Positions 12,661 through 21,335 of a stretch of DNA of 28,077 nucleotides are shown here, piece by piece. The position numbers were made by a program, and so were the translations under genes. Numbering within the stretch: the stretch's first letter is position 1; every line of letters starts with the position of its first letter. The notes beneath the pieces are model-generated. The model made no database searches, was not told the origin of the DNA, and worked only from the letters and a program-made list of their open reading frames with translations. Origin of the DNA: a bacterium (GTDB lineage: Bacteria > Patescibacteriota > Minisyncoccia > Phycocordibacterales > Phycocordibacteraceae); NCBI GenBank assembly GCA_021781935.1, contig JAJXVW010000001.1, positions 1-28,077 of the forward strand. The letters are read 5' to 3'.

Positions 12661-14595
12661 GTGAAGCATCTTGACGGATTGAAAGACGCCCAAAAAACGG
12701 CCGTGCTCGCGCGTAACGGGCCCGTGTCGGTCCTCGCCGGGGCGGGTTCCGGGAAAACCCGTGTGCTCACGGCGCGGATTTATGAGCTCATCCGCGGAGG
12801 CGTCGCGCCGGAGGCTATTCTTGCGGTCACCTTCACGAATAAGGCGGCACGCGAGATGAGAGAGCGTCTCCGCAGTATGCTTGGCGCGGGTGAAGAAGAA
12901 CCGAGAGGGAGAGGCGCGCCCGCGGGACTCCCGTTCGTGGCGACCTTCCACGGGCTCGGTCGCGAATTGCTCGAGTCCTATGGCGCTATCATCGGGGTTC
13001 CCCGCTACTTCAGCGTCTACGACCGGGATGATTCGGAGAAGATCATCGCCGACGCGCTCAAGAAGCTCGATGTCTCGACGAAAGAGCTCTCGCCGCGCGC
13101 GGTCATGGGACGCATCAGCCGCGCGAAAGGGGCCGGCATCTCCGTGCGCGAGTTCTACGAGAAACAAGCGCGCTCGAGCTTCGGATCACGTATTGTCGCT
13201 GAGGCGTGGCAGGCCTATGAACAAGCGCTCGCCCGGGAGAAGGCGCTCGACTTCGACGATCTCATCGTGCGCCCGGTCCGGATGCTCGAAGAGCATCCGG
13301 ATGTCCTTGCGGCGGCTCAGGAACGGTGGCGGTACATTCACATAGATGAGTACCAGGACACGAACGCGCTGCAGGGCTGTCTCGCGAACCTTCTCGCGGC
13401 GAATCATCGGAACCTGTTTGTCGTAGGCGATATCGACCAGACCATTTACACCTGGCGCGGCGCCACCATCGAAAATCTCCTTGAGTTCGAGAAGCAGTAT
13501 CCCGATGCGCAGACCATTGTCCTCGAGCAGAATTATCGTTCGACGAAAAACCTCGTCGAGGCGGCGAACGCGATAATCGAGCGCAACACGCGCCGCAAAG
13601 AGAAGCGCTCGACCACGAACAATGGTACTGGCGAGCCGATCGTGATTCATGCAGCGATCAATGCTGAACGCGAGGCGCGTTGGATAGCGCGGAAGATCAA
13701 GAATCTCCTGCGGGCGGGCACCGCGCCCGAAGAGATTGCGATCCTCTATCGAACGAATTTCCAGTCCCGGGCGCTCGAGGAGGGCTTGTTGCGCGAGGGA
13801 GTCCCCTACAAGCTTCTCGGCACGCGCTTCTTCGATCGAAAGGAAGTGAAGGATACGCTCGCTTGGATCCGCCTTGCGCTCGACCCTGCGCGCGAGGCGG
13901 ACAGGGTACGCGCGGCGGGCAGCCCGCCGCGCGGGATAGGCAGGGTAACGCTCGCGAAACTCGCCGCAGGACAGCGCGGATCGCTCAAGAATGCAGAAGC
14001 AGCGAAGGTCGTCCAGTTCGAGAGCGTGATCGAAGAACTCGTCCGCGCGGCGGAACGGATGATTCCGAGCGAGTTCGTGAAGCTCGTAATCGAGAAGAGC
14101 GGCATGCGCCGCGCCCTCTTCGAAGAGGGGAACGAGGAAGATCGCGAGCGTTTCGAGAACGTCGAAGAACTTGCGAGCGTGGCGGTGCGCTACGACGGAC
14201 TCCCGGGGAAGGACGGTATTGCGAATTTTCTTGCGGAAGCGGCGCTTGCGAGCGACCAGGATGAGATGGACCGCACTGAGAAGCGCGGTGTCACGCTCAT
14301 GACCGTGCACGCGGCAAAAGGGCTCGAGTTCAAGGCGGTATTCGTTTCCGGGATGGAGGAGGGGCTCTTCCCGCACGACGGCATGGGAGAAGGGGAACGC
14401 GACGATGAGGAAGAGCGCCGGCTTTTCTATGTGGCGGTGACGCGAGCCAAGGATCGGCTCTATCTCTCGCTCGCGCGCATGCGAAAGATCTACGGCAGCG
14501 ATTTCCTTTCGGAGCCTTCCTCGTTCCTTGCGGACATAGATCGTTCGCTGGTCGTGTATGACGAGGATGACGGAGAATCGGTCATCGATTACTGA
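12661..14595 (+). CDS. UvrD/PcrA/Rep-family DNA helicase (SF1A)
   Basis: A 644-residue 3'-5' helicase. Motifs occur in order: Q-motif DAQKTAV, Walker A AGAGSGKT (26-33), VTFTNKAAREMRERL (Ia), TFHGLGRELL (Ib), HIDEYQDTN (II), VGDIDQTIYTWRGA (III), VLEQNYRSTKNLVEAAN (IV), VTLMTVHAAKGLEFKAVFV (V) and RRLFYVAVTRAKDRLYLS (VI). This order matches PcrA/UvrD proteins, which act in nucleotide excision and mismatch repair and remove proteins from DNA. It is somewhat short (about 720 is usual), and the C-terminal extension that binds RNA polymerase in UvrD/PcrA appears absent, since it ends soon after motif VI. GTG start set by the -10 spacing. Confidence 0.95.
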   Translation: MKHLDGLKDAQKTAVLARNGPVSVLAGAGSGKTRVLTARIYELIRGGVAPEAILAVTFTNKAAREMRERLRSMLGAGEEEPRGRGAPAGLPFVATFHGLGRELLESYGAIIGVPRYFSVYDRDDSEKIIADALKKLDVSTKELSPRAVMGRISRAKGAGISVREFYEKQARSSFGSRIVAEAWQAYEQALAREKALDFDDLIVRPVRMLEEHPDVLAAAQERWRYIHIDEYQDTNALQGCLANLLAANHRNLFVVGDIDQTIYTWRGATIENLLEFEKQYPDAQTIVLEQNYRSTKNLVEAANAIIERNTRRKEKRSTTNNGTGEPIVIHAAINAEREARWIARKIKNLLRAGTAPEEIAILYRTNFQSRALEEGLLREGVPYKLLGTRFFDRKEVKDTLAWIRLALDPAREADRVRAAGSPPRGIGRVTLAKLAAGQRGSLKNAEAAKVVQFESVIEELVRAAERMIPSEFVKLVIEKSGMRRALFEEGNEEDRERFENVEELASVAVRYDGLPGKDGIANFLAEAALASDQDEMDRTEKRGVTLMTVHAAKGLEFKAVFVSGMEEGLFPHDGMGEGERDDEEERRLFYVAVTRAKDRLYLSLARMRKIYGSDFLSEPSSFLADIDRSLVVYDEDDGESVIDY

Positions 14596-14604
14596 GCGGT
14601 CGAG

Positions 14605-14633
14605 TGGCGCGAAGCCCCAAGTACCGCTAGTGT
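14605..14633 (+). promoter_or_regulatory. Candidate promoter of rsmA
   Basis: TGGCGC (14605-14610), 17 bases, TAGTGT (14628-14633), then 9 bases to GTG 14643. This is a weaker match than most promoters here. Confidence 0.35.
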
Positions 14634-14642
14634 ATCCCTATC

Positions 14643-15413
14643 GTGATACGCGCTAAGAAATCGCTCGGCCAGAATTTCCTCATGCATGAGTCGACCGCTG
14701 CGCGCATTGCGGACGCCGCGGCACTGAGCCGTACCGACGCGGTGCTCGAGATAGGGCCCGGCACCGGCATGCTCACGCGGGCGCTCCTTTCGCGCGCCGG
14801 GAAGGTGGTTGCCGTCGAGGCAGACCGGGAGCTCGCGGCATCGCTTGAGGAAACGTTCGCGCGCGAGCTCGCTGACGGAACGTTCGTACTCGTCACAGGC
14901 GACGTCCGTGCGCTTGACCCCGCCGACTATTTCTCCGGTTCCTACAAGATCGTCGCGAACATCCCGTACTACCTTACCGGCGAACTCATGCGGCGTTTCC
15001 TTGAGGCACCCGTGCAGCCGGAATCCATAACCTTTCTCGTTCAGAAGGAAGTGGCTGAGCGCATCGCACGGGCGAAGAAGGAAAGCGTCCTCTCGCTCTC
15101 GGTGAAGGCGTTCGGAACGCCGCGGTATGTCTTCACCGTGCCGAGAGGCGCGTTCAAGCCCGTGCCGAAGGTGGACTCGGCGGTGCTCACCATCACGCAT
15201 ATCTCGCGCGACGCGTTCGCGACGCCGGCGCAAGAGGCGCGATTCTTCGCGCTCATTCACGCCGGGTTTTCCCATAAGCGCAAGCTGCTTGCCTCAAACT
15301 TGCAGGAGGCCGGGCTCAAGGAGCGGGGCGCGCTTGCCGCGATTGGCGTTCCCGAGACGGCTCGTGCGGAAGATCTTCCGCTCGCCGCCTGGCTCTCGCT
15401 CGTACGCGCATAA
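14643..15413 (+). CDS. rsmA: 16S rRNA adenine dimethyltransferase RsmA/KsgA
   Basis: A 256-residue SAM-dependent enzyme that dimethylates two adjacent adenosines in the 3' terminal helix of 16S rRNA late in 30S assembly. AKKSLGQNFL (4-13) is the family N terminus. VLEIGPGTGMLT (34-45) is the SAM-binding motif I, and ANIPYYLTGELM holds the catalytic NxPY motif. VPRGAFKPVPKVDSAVLTI and SHKRKLLASNL are C-terminal signatures. Length is typical. GTG start; no Shine-Dalgarno sequence is visible. Confidence 0.96.
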   Translation: MIRAKKSLGQNFLMHESTAARIADAAALSRTDAVLEIGPGTGMLTRALLSRAGKVVAVEADRELAASLEETFARELADGTFVLVTGDVRALDPADYFSGSYKIVANIPYYLTGELMRRFLEAPVQPESITFLVQKEVAERIARAKKESVLSLSVKAFGTPRYVFTVPRGAFKPVPKVDSAVLTITHISRDAFATPAQEARFFALIHAGFSHKRKLLASNLQEAGLKERGALAAIGVPETARAEDLPLAAWLSLVRA

Positions 15414-15481
15414 TCGCGTCAGAGCCGCGCGTTATGCAGCTCGCGAAGGTGGAATCCTCTCCGGAGGAGCGCGCGACGAGG

Positions 15482-15487
15482 TATACT
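15482..15487 (+). promoter_or_regulatory. -10 element of the secretion-like operon
   Basis: TATACT lies 11 bases before ATG 15499, giving a leader of about 5 bases. No clear -35 box. The next three genes have no obvious promoters and overlap or nearly abut, so this may drive all four. Confidence 0.5.
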
Positions 15488-15498
15488 TTTCTTGTACT

Positions 15499-16551
15499 AT
15501 GGGGCCGATACTACGGAATTGGCGCGTATTCGCCGCATCGCTCTTCTCGATCGTGCTTGTGGCGGGCGCCTATGTCCTTGCGCGCGGCATCGCGAACCCT
15601 CCGGTAGCGCAGGCGTCGACCGAGAGCCAATTGCTCGCGGAAATAGCGGCGAAAGATTCGAACGGCGACGGGTTGCCCGACTGGGAGAAGATCCTATACG
15701 GCATCCCCGTCAACGCGACGACCACGGACTATTTCCATCTCGGTATGACGGACGGTGAGGCGGTCGCGAAAGGACTCATCGTCCCGAAGGCGGTCGTCGA
15801 CCTGCCGAGCGCGGCTTCGACAACCGCGACGACGACGCTTCTCGACTCCTCGCTCGGCCCGGCTCCCGCGAGCGGCACGCTCACCGATGTCTTCGCGAAG
15901 GATTTCTTCATGCAGTACGCAAATGCGAAGGAGCAGAATGGCGGACAGCCGCTTTCGCAATCGCAATTGAACGCAATCGCGCAACAGACATTGGCCGATC
16001 TCGCACAATCCGTAGCGCCGACGCCAGACTATAAGCAGATGAGCGACCTGACCGTGTCTGTCCCAGGAAAAGACGCGATGATTGCCTATGCTCAAGCCGC
16101 CGGCGCGGTATTGACTCAGCGCGCAAGTGGAGCAACCGCTAAGAGCGAGGTCGAGTATCTGTCCGAGGCGCTCCAGAATACTAATGACACAACGGCGCTT
16201 GACGAGATTGCGATCATCGCGAAGGATTATCGCCGAGTCGCAGTAGGTCTTTCGGCGCTCCCGGTGCCGCAAACGCTCGCTCAGGATGACCTCAATCTCA
16301 TAAATGCATTCGCGCGGCTTTCGGAGGCAATCCAGGATTTTACTCTGGTAACGAAGGACCCCATCCGAGCCATGCTCGCCATAAATGAATACCCGAACGA
16401 TGTACTCGCGCTCGGCGATGCGCTCATCAAACTGGATAGTACGTACCAAAGCGCTGATGTCGTGCTGCCTTCGGGGAGCCCTGGAGCAGCATTTCTCAAT
16501 ATCGTCTCGAGTGTCGCTGCGACGGAGGCAGCCTCTAGCACGAAACCATGA
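15499..16551 (+). CDS. Membrane-anchored protein with a calcium-binding-like loop, first gene of the VirB6-like operon
   Basis: 350 residues. An N-terminal signal anchor spans about residues 8-29. DSNGDGLPDWE (53-63) is an EF-hand or thrombospondin-type-3-like Ca-binding loop just outside the membrane. A Thr/Ala/Ser-rich linker follows (about 95-120), then an alpha-helical domain of about 200 residues. The ATG at 15499 is chosen because a -10 element lies just upstream and the signal anchor begins at once; upstream codons overlap rsmA. Its TGA overlaps the next ATG (16548), so translation is coupled. No named family recognised. It is likely an extracytoplasmic structural partner of the VirB6-like channel protein. 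Confidence 0.75.
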   Translation: MGPILRNWRVFAASLFSIVLVAGAYVLARGIANPPVAQASTESQLLAEIAAKDSNGDGLPDWEKILYGIPVNATTTDYFHLGMTDGEAVAKGLIVPKAVVDLPSAASTTATTTLLDSSLGPAPASGTLTDVFAKDFFMQYANAKEQNGGQPLSQSQLNAIAQQTLADLAQSVAPTPDYKQMSDLTVSVPGKDAMIAYAQAAGAVLTQRASGATAKSEVEYLSEALQNTNDTTALDEIAIIAKDYRRVAVGLSALPVPQTLAQDDLNLINAFARLSEAIQDFTLVTKDPIRAMLAINEYPNDVLALGDALIKLDSTYQSADVVLPSGSPGAAFLNIVSSVAATEAASSTKP

Positions 16552-18191
16552 TGCACCGTTCCGTCGCCATGCTTCTTCTGTTGGTCGTCCTCGTAGTTGC
16601 GACGGGTTCGGGCGCATTCCTCGCGGCCCCGCGTGTGGCACACGCGAACGACTATAATGGCGATGTTCCGGAAATCATTACGCAGGTCTCGAGCACCTTA
16701 AGCAAAGTGGCGAACATTGCGACCGCCGCTTCGACGGCTGCTCTCCAGGTCGACAAGTACGTGCTTGAGCCGCTCGCCTTCATAGAATCAGGGAATTTGA
16801 TAAAATCCATAACCGCCGGCGTCCTCAACTTTGTCGCCGGGCAGACCAATGGCACGGGCGCCCCGCAATTCGTCCAGGACCTGCGCGGCTTTCAGCGTTC
16901 GGTCGCGGATACCCAGGAGCTCGCGTTCGTGAATCAATTCAGCGCGGATTCGAATTCGCCGTTTGCATCATCGATAAGTGCGTCGCTGGCGCAGGGTTAC
17001 GAGGAACAGACGAGTCTGCGCGGTTTCTTCGCGCAGAATCAATGCACGCTGAACGCCGTATCGCCGAACGTTAACGCCTTTCTTTCGGGAAACTGGTCGC
17101 AAGGAGGGACGGCGGCGTGGTTTGCGCTCACGACGCAGCCGCAAAACAACCCGTTCATTCTCTATCCGCAGGCACAAGCGGAGCTCTCCTCGCTCGTAGC
17201 GAACGCCACTAACGCGCAGCTCCAGGAGCTTAATTGGGGCAACGGCTTCCTCTCGTGGTGCGGGTCTACGGATTCGAGCAGCTCGGGTTCGAACGGCGGT
17301 ATCCAACAGGTCGCCGTCACGGGTTCGGGTGGGCAAGGGTATGTATCGCCGCAAGCCGGGCAGACGTGCATGCAAAAGAATGGGAAGCCGGGTGTTATCA
17401 AGACGCCGGGCTCGGTCATTAGCAACGAACTGAATCAGGTCGTCGGCGCGCCGTTGCAGAAGGTGGTGGCGTTCGGCAATCAGGTCGGCCCTGAAATCAA
17501 TGCGATTATGGGGAGCATCGCAACCGTGATGAATACGGTCAATTTCGCATCCGACCTGCTCGGCGGCGGAACGGGCTCCGGAGGTCTTGCCGGCGTCACG
17601 TCGCCTTCTTCTTCCGGCGGCGAGTCCGCGCTCTCGCAATACGCAAACCAAAACGGCTATCTCGGTGCGACGCAGGCAAGCGTCAGTCAGAATAGCGTGA
17701 GCCAGTCGCAGCTCTCCGGTTTTGAGAACCAGGTGAGCACGTTCCAGAACGATTGGGACGCCATTGGGAATGCCGCACAGGCAGCGAGCTCCTCCCTCGG
17801 GCAGCTCTCGAACGGATGCATATCACAGGCGAACGCCGCGCAGACGGCGCTTGACGCCGAGGTCGCTCCGGTTCTCTCGCAGGCGGCGCAGGCGGCGCTA
17901 ACCGTGAAAAATGCGAACGCGATGCTTGCGAAAATACAGGCTGAACAAGGATCGACGGCGCCCGGCTCGGCTGGTGCGCTTGCTGCCGATCTCGCAACGC
18001 TCGGAAATATGCCGCCTACGACCGCTGACGTGGCGAATGCCGAACAGGGAGCAACCGTACTCAACATCGCTACCTCGACGCCTCCGGGGTCGCTTACGGT
18101 TTCCGGCGGGTCGACCGTGGATCAGATGAATCTCATAACGACGAACGCGCATGCGCTCCTGAGCGCCTGCGCCGCGCCGACCGGCGGATAA
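16548..18191 (+). CDS. Secreted helical protein of the VirB6-like operon (possible VirB5-like role)
   Basis: 547 residues with a signal peptide (hydrophobic 6-26, likely cleaved after AHA near residue 33). The mature part is Ala/Gln/Ser-rich and mostly helical. It contains Cys residues in NQCTLNAV, LSWCGSTD, GQTCMQ, NGCISQ and SACAAP. A segment KTPGSVISNELNQVVGAPL is followed by glycine-rich and coiled-coil-prone stretches. VirB5 (the minor pilus component encoded beside virB6 in classical systems) is the obvious analogy, from position, secretion and helical content, but no sequence match is claimed. The start overlaps the preceding stop by four bases and the next gene starts 4 bases after its own stop. 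Confidence 0.7.
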   Translation: MMHRSVAMLLLLVVLVVATGSGAFLAAPRVAHANDYNGDVPEIITQVSSTLSKVANIATAASTAALQVDKYVLEPLAFIESGNLIKSITAGVLNFVAGQTNGTGAPQFVQDLRGFQRSVADTQELAFVNQFSADSNSPFASSISASLAQGYEEQTSLRGFFAQNQCTLNAVSPNVNAFLSGNWSQGGTAAWFALTTQPQNNPFILYPQAQAELSSLVANATNAQLQELNWGNGFLSWCGSTDSSSSGSNGGIQQVAVTGSGGQGYVSPQAGQTCMQKNGKPGVIKTPGSVISNELNQVVGAPLQKVVAFGNQVGPEINAIMGSIATVMNTVNFASDLLGGGTGSGGLAGVTSPSSSGGESALSQYANQNGYLGATQASVSQNSVSQSQLSGFENQVSTFQNDWDAIGNAAQAASSSLGQLSNGCISQANAAQTALDAEVAPVLSQAAQAALTVKNANAMLAKIQAEQGSTAPGSAGALAADLATLGNMPPTTADVANAEQGATVLNIATSTPPGSLTVSGGSTVDQMNLITTNAHALLSACAAPTGG

Positions 18192-18194
18192 GCT

Positions 18195-20408
18195 ATGAAA
18201 CGCTTCGCGCTCATCCTCACCGCTCTCTGCACCTTCGGGCTTTCTGCCTACGCCCCGATCGCACACGCGCAGCCGTCGCCCTACGCGAATGCTCCTGCGG
18301 GAAATGGCACCACCGCTCCCTCTCTCGATCCGACGTTCCTTCAGCCGACAGAGCCGACGGTGACCAATCCGAACATTACCTGCACGAATTCTAACTGTAC
18401 GACAAATCCGGCCGGGGTCGATAATCCCACCTTGCCGAAGACCTACACGGATAACACGAGCACCTACGGATACATCATGTCCGAGATCATGGGGCTTTTC
18501 GCCTGGCTCCTGGGCACGGCGGCGCTCACGCTTGATTATGCGGCGTACTACACGGTCGTGCATGCCGGCGCGTTCCTCGGGAGCAATACTGCGAACGGCC
18601 TTTCTGCCATCGGCGTCGTGTGGCAGATATTCCGCAACATCGGCAACATCGTGCTCATCTTCGGATTTCTGGCGGTCGGTATCGAGATTATGCTCGGCAC
18701 GCAATCATATGGTGCGAAGAAGATGATTCCAATACTTCTCATAGCTGCCGTCTTTCTCAACTTCTCGCTCTTCATCTCCGAAGCGATCATTGACGTTGGA
18801 AACCTGTTCGCAACAGAATTTTATGCGCAGATAAACGGCGGGCAGGTCCTCACGCCGCAGCAGATTGATACCATGTCGGGCAACTCCGTTACGGCTGCAA
18901 TTCATGATGAGGGCATCAGCAACCGCATCATGCAGCAGCTCGGGCTCGCGGCGATTTACGGCGGAGCGCTCGATCAGCAGACGGGCTCCACGGGATCCGG
19001 AAAGGCAAATGCGATCCTTAACTCCAATTCCGCCTGGTATATCGGCTTCCTCGGCATCATGCTCTTTCTCATCGCCGCGTTCGTGATGTTTTCACTCGCA
19101 TTCATACTTATCGCGCGCTTCGTCATCCTTATACTGCTTATCGTCGTCGCTCCGATCGGATTCGCCGGACTCGCCGTTCCGAAACTCTCGAAGACTGCAA
19201 GCAGTTGGTGGAGCTATCTCTTCCAGCAGACCATCACGGCACCCATCCTCATGCTTCTTCTGTATGTGGCGCTTGCGGTCATCACGGACGCCAACTTCCT
19301 CTCCGGTTTCGGCGTGAATCATGGCGGCCAGAGCGCGGCGGATCTTTGGGACGGCTTCCTAACCGGACATTTTTCCGGATTCGCTTCGCTCGTCCTTTCC
19401 TTCCTCGTCGCGATGGGGCTCTTGCTCGCGGTCACGATTGCGGCAAAAAAAATGTCAGCCTTCGGTGCCGATGCGGCAATGAAATGGGGAACACGCCTTT
19501 CTGGTATGGGACTCACGGCGGCAGCTGTCGGGTGGACGGGAAGGCGTACGCTAGGTGCGATCGGACATTCTGGCGCTGCAGGCATTAGGAGGACAGGCTT
19601 CGGCCGAACGGCACTCGGTATGAGTGTGGCCAGCGGTCTCGAAAATAAGCTCGCAAAGAACAGCTTTGATTTCCGCAATACCAGCCTTGCGAAATCCGTT
19701 GGGCAGGCCGGGATTCAGTTCGGCAAGGGCCAAAAGGGTGGAGCAAAGAAGGAATATGAAGATCAGAAGAAAGCCTACGAAAAGGCAGCTGAGGAGTCGA
19801 TTCGCGAGCGCCCGAAGACAAAGGAGGAGCGGGAGGCAATCAGAGAGGCTGAAGAGAAGCATCGGAGCGCAACTGAGGAAAAGTCAGACGCGGTTACGGC
19901 GAAGAGTCGAGCCGAGCTCAATCATGCCTCGAGCGCAGAGGAACTCAAGCGACTTGAGACGCTCAGGGATACTGATCCGCAGTGGATGGCCAACCTCAAG
20001 AATTACAAGCAACTGCAGGATGCGCAGGAGGCAGAGAGAAAGAGCGCTACCGATCTCGCTTCGGCGACAACCAGGCTAGCAGATGCTGAGAAGGCAGAAG
20101 CCCAGGCAAAGAAGGAGCTCACGACTACCAGATCGGAAATTGAGACTCCAATTAAACGAGATTTCCGTAATAGGCAAGAGGCGTATGCCAATCGTCTTCA
20201 AGCATGGTCTCGGACGCGTTTCTGGGTTGGCGGTGGCGCTTTGCGCGATGCGGCGGGGACTGTGCGTAAGAATATAGGCAAGACGAAGAAGGAAAAAGAA
20301 GAAGGAGAACTCATCAAGACTTTAAATAAACTCGCGAAGAAGGCAGATGTCGAAGAAGGCGGAGGAGGGGCGGGCGAGGAAAAGAAAGAGACAGCGGGAT
20401 CACACTAA
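18195..20408 (+). CDS. VirB6/TrbL-like polytopic membrane protein with a long cytosolic coiled-coil tail
   Basis: 737 residues. A signal-like N terminus (1-25, ending AHA) precedes a Cys-containing periplasmic segment. About seven hydrophobic segments then lie between residues 95 and 420, including IFRNIGNIVLIFGFLAVGI and MIPILLIAAVFLNFSLFI with the NFS motif common in TrbL/VirB6-type proteins. Another is FVILILLIVVAPIGFAGLAV. The last 230 residues are highly charged, rich in Glu, Lys and Ala with strong coiled-coil character, ending in a Gly-Glu-rich tail. VirB6 forms the inner-membrane part of type IV secretion channels. The charged tail is not typical of classical VirB6 and may dock cytosolic partners such as the next gene product. 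Confidence 0.75.
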   Translation: MKRFALILTALCTFGLSAYAPIAHAQPSPYANAPAGNGTTAPSLDPTFLQPTEPTVTNPNITCTNSNCTTNPAGVDNPTLPKTYTDNTSTYGYIMSEIMGLFAWLLGTAALTLDYAAYYTVVHAGAFLGSNTANGLSAIGVVWQIFRNIGNIVLIFGFLAVGIEIMLGTQSYGAKKMIPILLIAAVFLNFSLFISEAIIDVGNLFATEFYAQINGGQVLTPQQIDTMSGNSVTAAIHDEGISNRIMQQLGLAAIYGGALDQQTGSTGSGKANAILNSNSAWYIGFLGIMLFLIAAFVMFSLAFILIARFVILILLIVVAPIGFAGLAVPKLSKTASSWWSYLFQQTITAPILMLLLYVALAVITDANFLSGFGVNHGGQSAADLWDGFLTGHFSGFASLVLSFLVAMGLLLAVTIAAKKMSAFGADAAMKWGTRLSGMGLTAAAVGWTGRRTLGAIGHSGAAGIRRTGFGRTALGMSVASGLENKLAKNSFDFRNTSLAKSVGQAGIQFGKGQKGGAKKEYEDQKKAYEKAAEESIRERPKTKEEREAIREAEEKHRSATEEKSDAVTAKSRAELNHASSAEELKRLETLRDTDPQWMANLKNYKQLQDAQEAERKSATDLASATTRLADAEKAEAQAKKELTTTRSEIETPIKRDFRNRQEAYANRLQAWSRTRFWVGGGALRDAAGTVRKNIGKTKKEKEEGELIKTLNKLAKKADVEEGGGGAGEEKKETAGSH

Positions 20409-20417
20409 GATTAATGT

Positions 20418-21248
20418 ATGACCGACGAACCCAAAGAACTAACGCTTGAGGAAAGCCTGGAGCTGCTGCTCAGACAGCTCCCCCCAGCCGTCCGCCAAGT
20501 ATTTATTGGAGATACGATTCCTCAGGTGGTTCAGGTATTGATGCGCAAATACGGGATGCACGTTGACCAAGGAGCCGTTCTTGAGCGCGAGATCATTCAA
20601 CTCCTGCTCGGCGTCAAGGACCCGGATGAGTTCGCGAGCTCACTCTCTGAAGAGGCGAGATTTACGACGGATACGGTAAACGCGATAGCGAACGACGTAA
20701 ACGATCTCATCTTCGTGCCAATTAGAAAGAAAGAGATGCAGCAAACAAAAACTTCGGAACCGTTGCGAGTGGCGCAAGCACGTCCTGCGGCACAAGCGCC
20801 GAACTACGCGCCGCCGGCACCTCCGGTACCGCCGCAGGCGGTGTCGGTTCCTCCGCCGCTCGTGAACCGCGCGACCCCCGAATCGGTTGCACCGATGGCT
20901 CCGCAGTCAGCGCCACTCGAGTCTCGGGAGGGAGCGACGATGGACGCGGCGCGCCCACTCCGGCATCTGAATCTCCTTGAGCACGAGGACAGGAATGACG
21001 TTGAAGCCGCTCCAGCGCCCATGCTTGCGTCGGCTGTTCCGGTCGCCCGCGGGGGAGTTCCGGCGCCTCTTCCTCCCAAAGCAGCGCTTCCGCGACAGAC
21101 AGCCCCGGTGCAGCCCGGTCTCTCGCCTCGACCGGTGGTCGTCCGTCCGCCGGTGCCGCCGCCCCCGCACCTTCCGGGCGCACCGGAGCCCGAACCGCCT
21201 GCCCAAGGGAACTACCCGGCCGATCCATACCGCGAACCTATAGAATGA
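20418..21248 (+). CDS. Cytosolic helical protein with proline-rich tail, last gene of the VirB6-like operon
   Basis: 276 residues with no signal or membrane segment. Residues 1-110 form a compact helical domain (LTLEESLELLLRQLPPAV, IIQLLLGVKDPDEFASSL, NAIANDVNDLIFVPIRKKE). The remaining 165 residues are Pro/Ala/Val-rich and disordered, ending PADPYREPIE. It starts 10 bases after the VirB6-like stop. I recognise no named family. Its position suggests a cytosolic regulator or assembly factor for the envelope complex, with the tail as a tether. This is inference from neighbourhood. Confidence 0.7.
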   Translation: MTDEPKELTLEESLELLLRQLPPAVRQVFIGDTIPQVVQVLMRKYGMHVDQGAVLEREIIQLLLGVKDPDEFASSLSEEARFTTDTVNAIANDVNDLIFVPIRKKEMQQTKTSEPLRVAQARPAAQAPNYAPPAPPVPPQAVSVPPPLVNRATPESVAPMAPQSAPLESREGATMDAARPLRHLNLLEHEDRNDVEAAPAPMLASAVPVARGGVPAPLPPKAALPRQTAPVQPGLSPRPVVVRPPVPPPPHLPGAPEPEPPAQGNYPADPYREPIE

Positions 21249-21273
21249 ACGTCCCGGAAAACTCCCGAGCGGG

Positions 21274-21302
21274 TTGCGCTTTCGGCGCTATTCCTATATA
21301 TT
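21274..21302 (+). promoter_or_regulatory. Promoter of rpsL-rpsG
   Basis: TTGCGC (21274-21279), 17 bases, TATATT (21297-21302). The leader is about 27 bases. Confidence 0.8.
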
Positions 21303-21307
21303 GCGAC

Positions 21308-21325
21308 AGACCCAGACGCGGGTCT
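21308..21325 (+). promoter_or_regulatory. 5' hairpin of the rpsL leader
   Basis: AGACCC and GGGTCT pair around a 6-base loop at the predicted 5' end, followed by TATTTATT. It may stabilise the mRNA or act as a weak attenuator. Confidence 0.4.
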
Positions 21326-21335
21326 TATTTATTGC

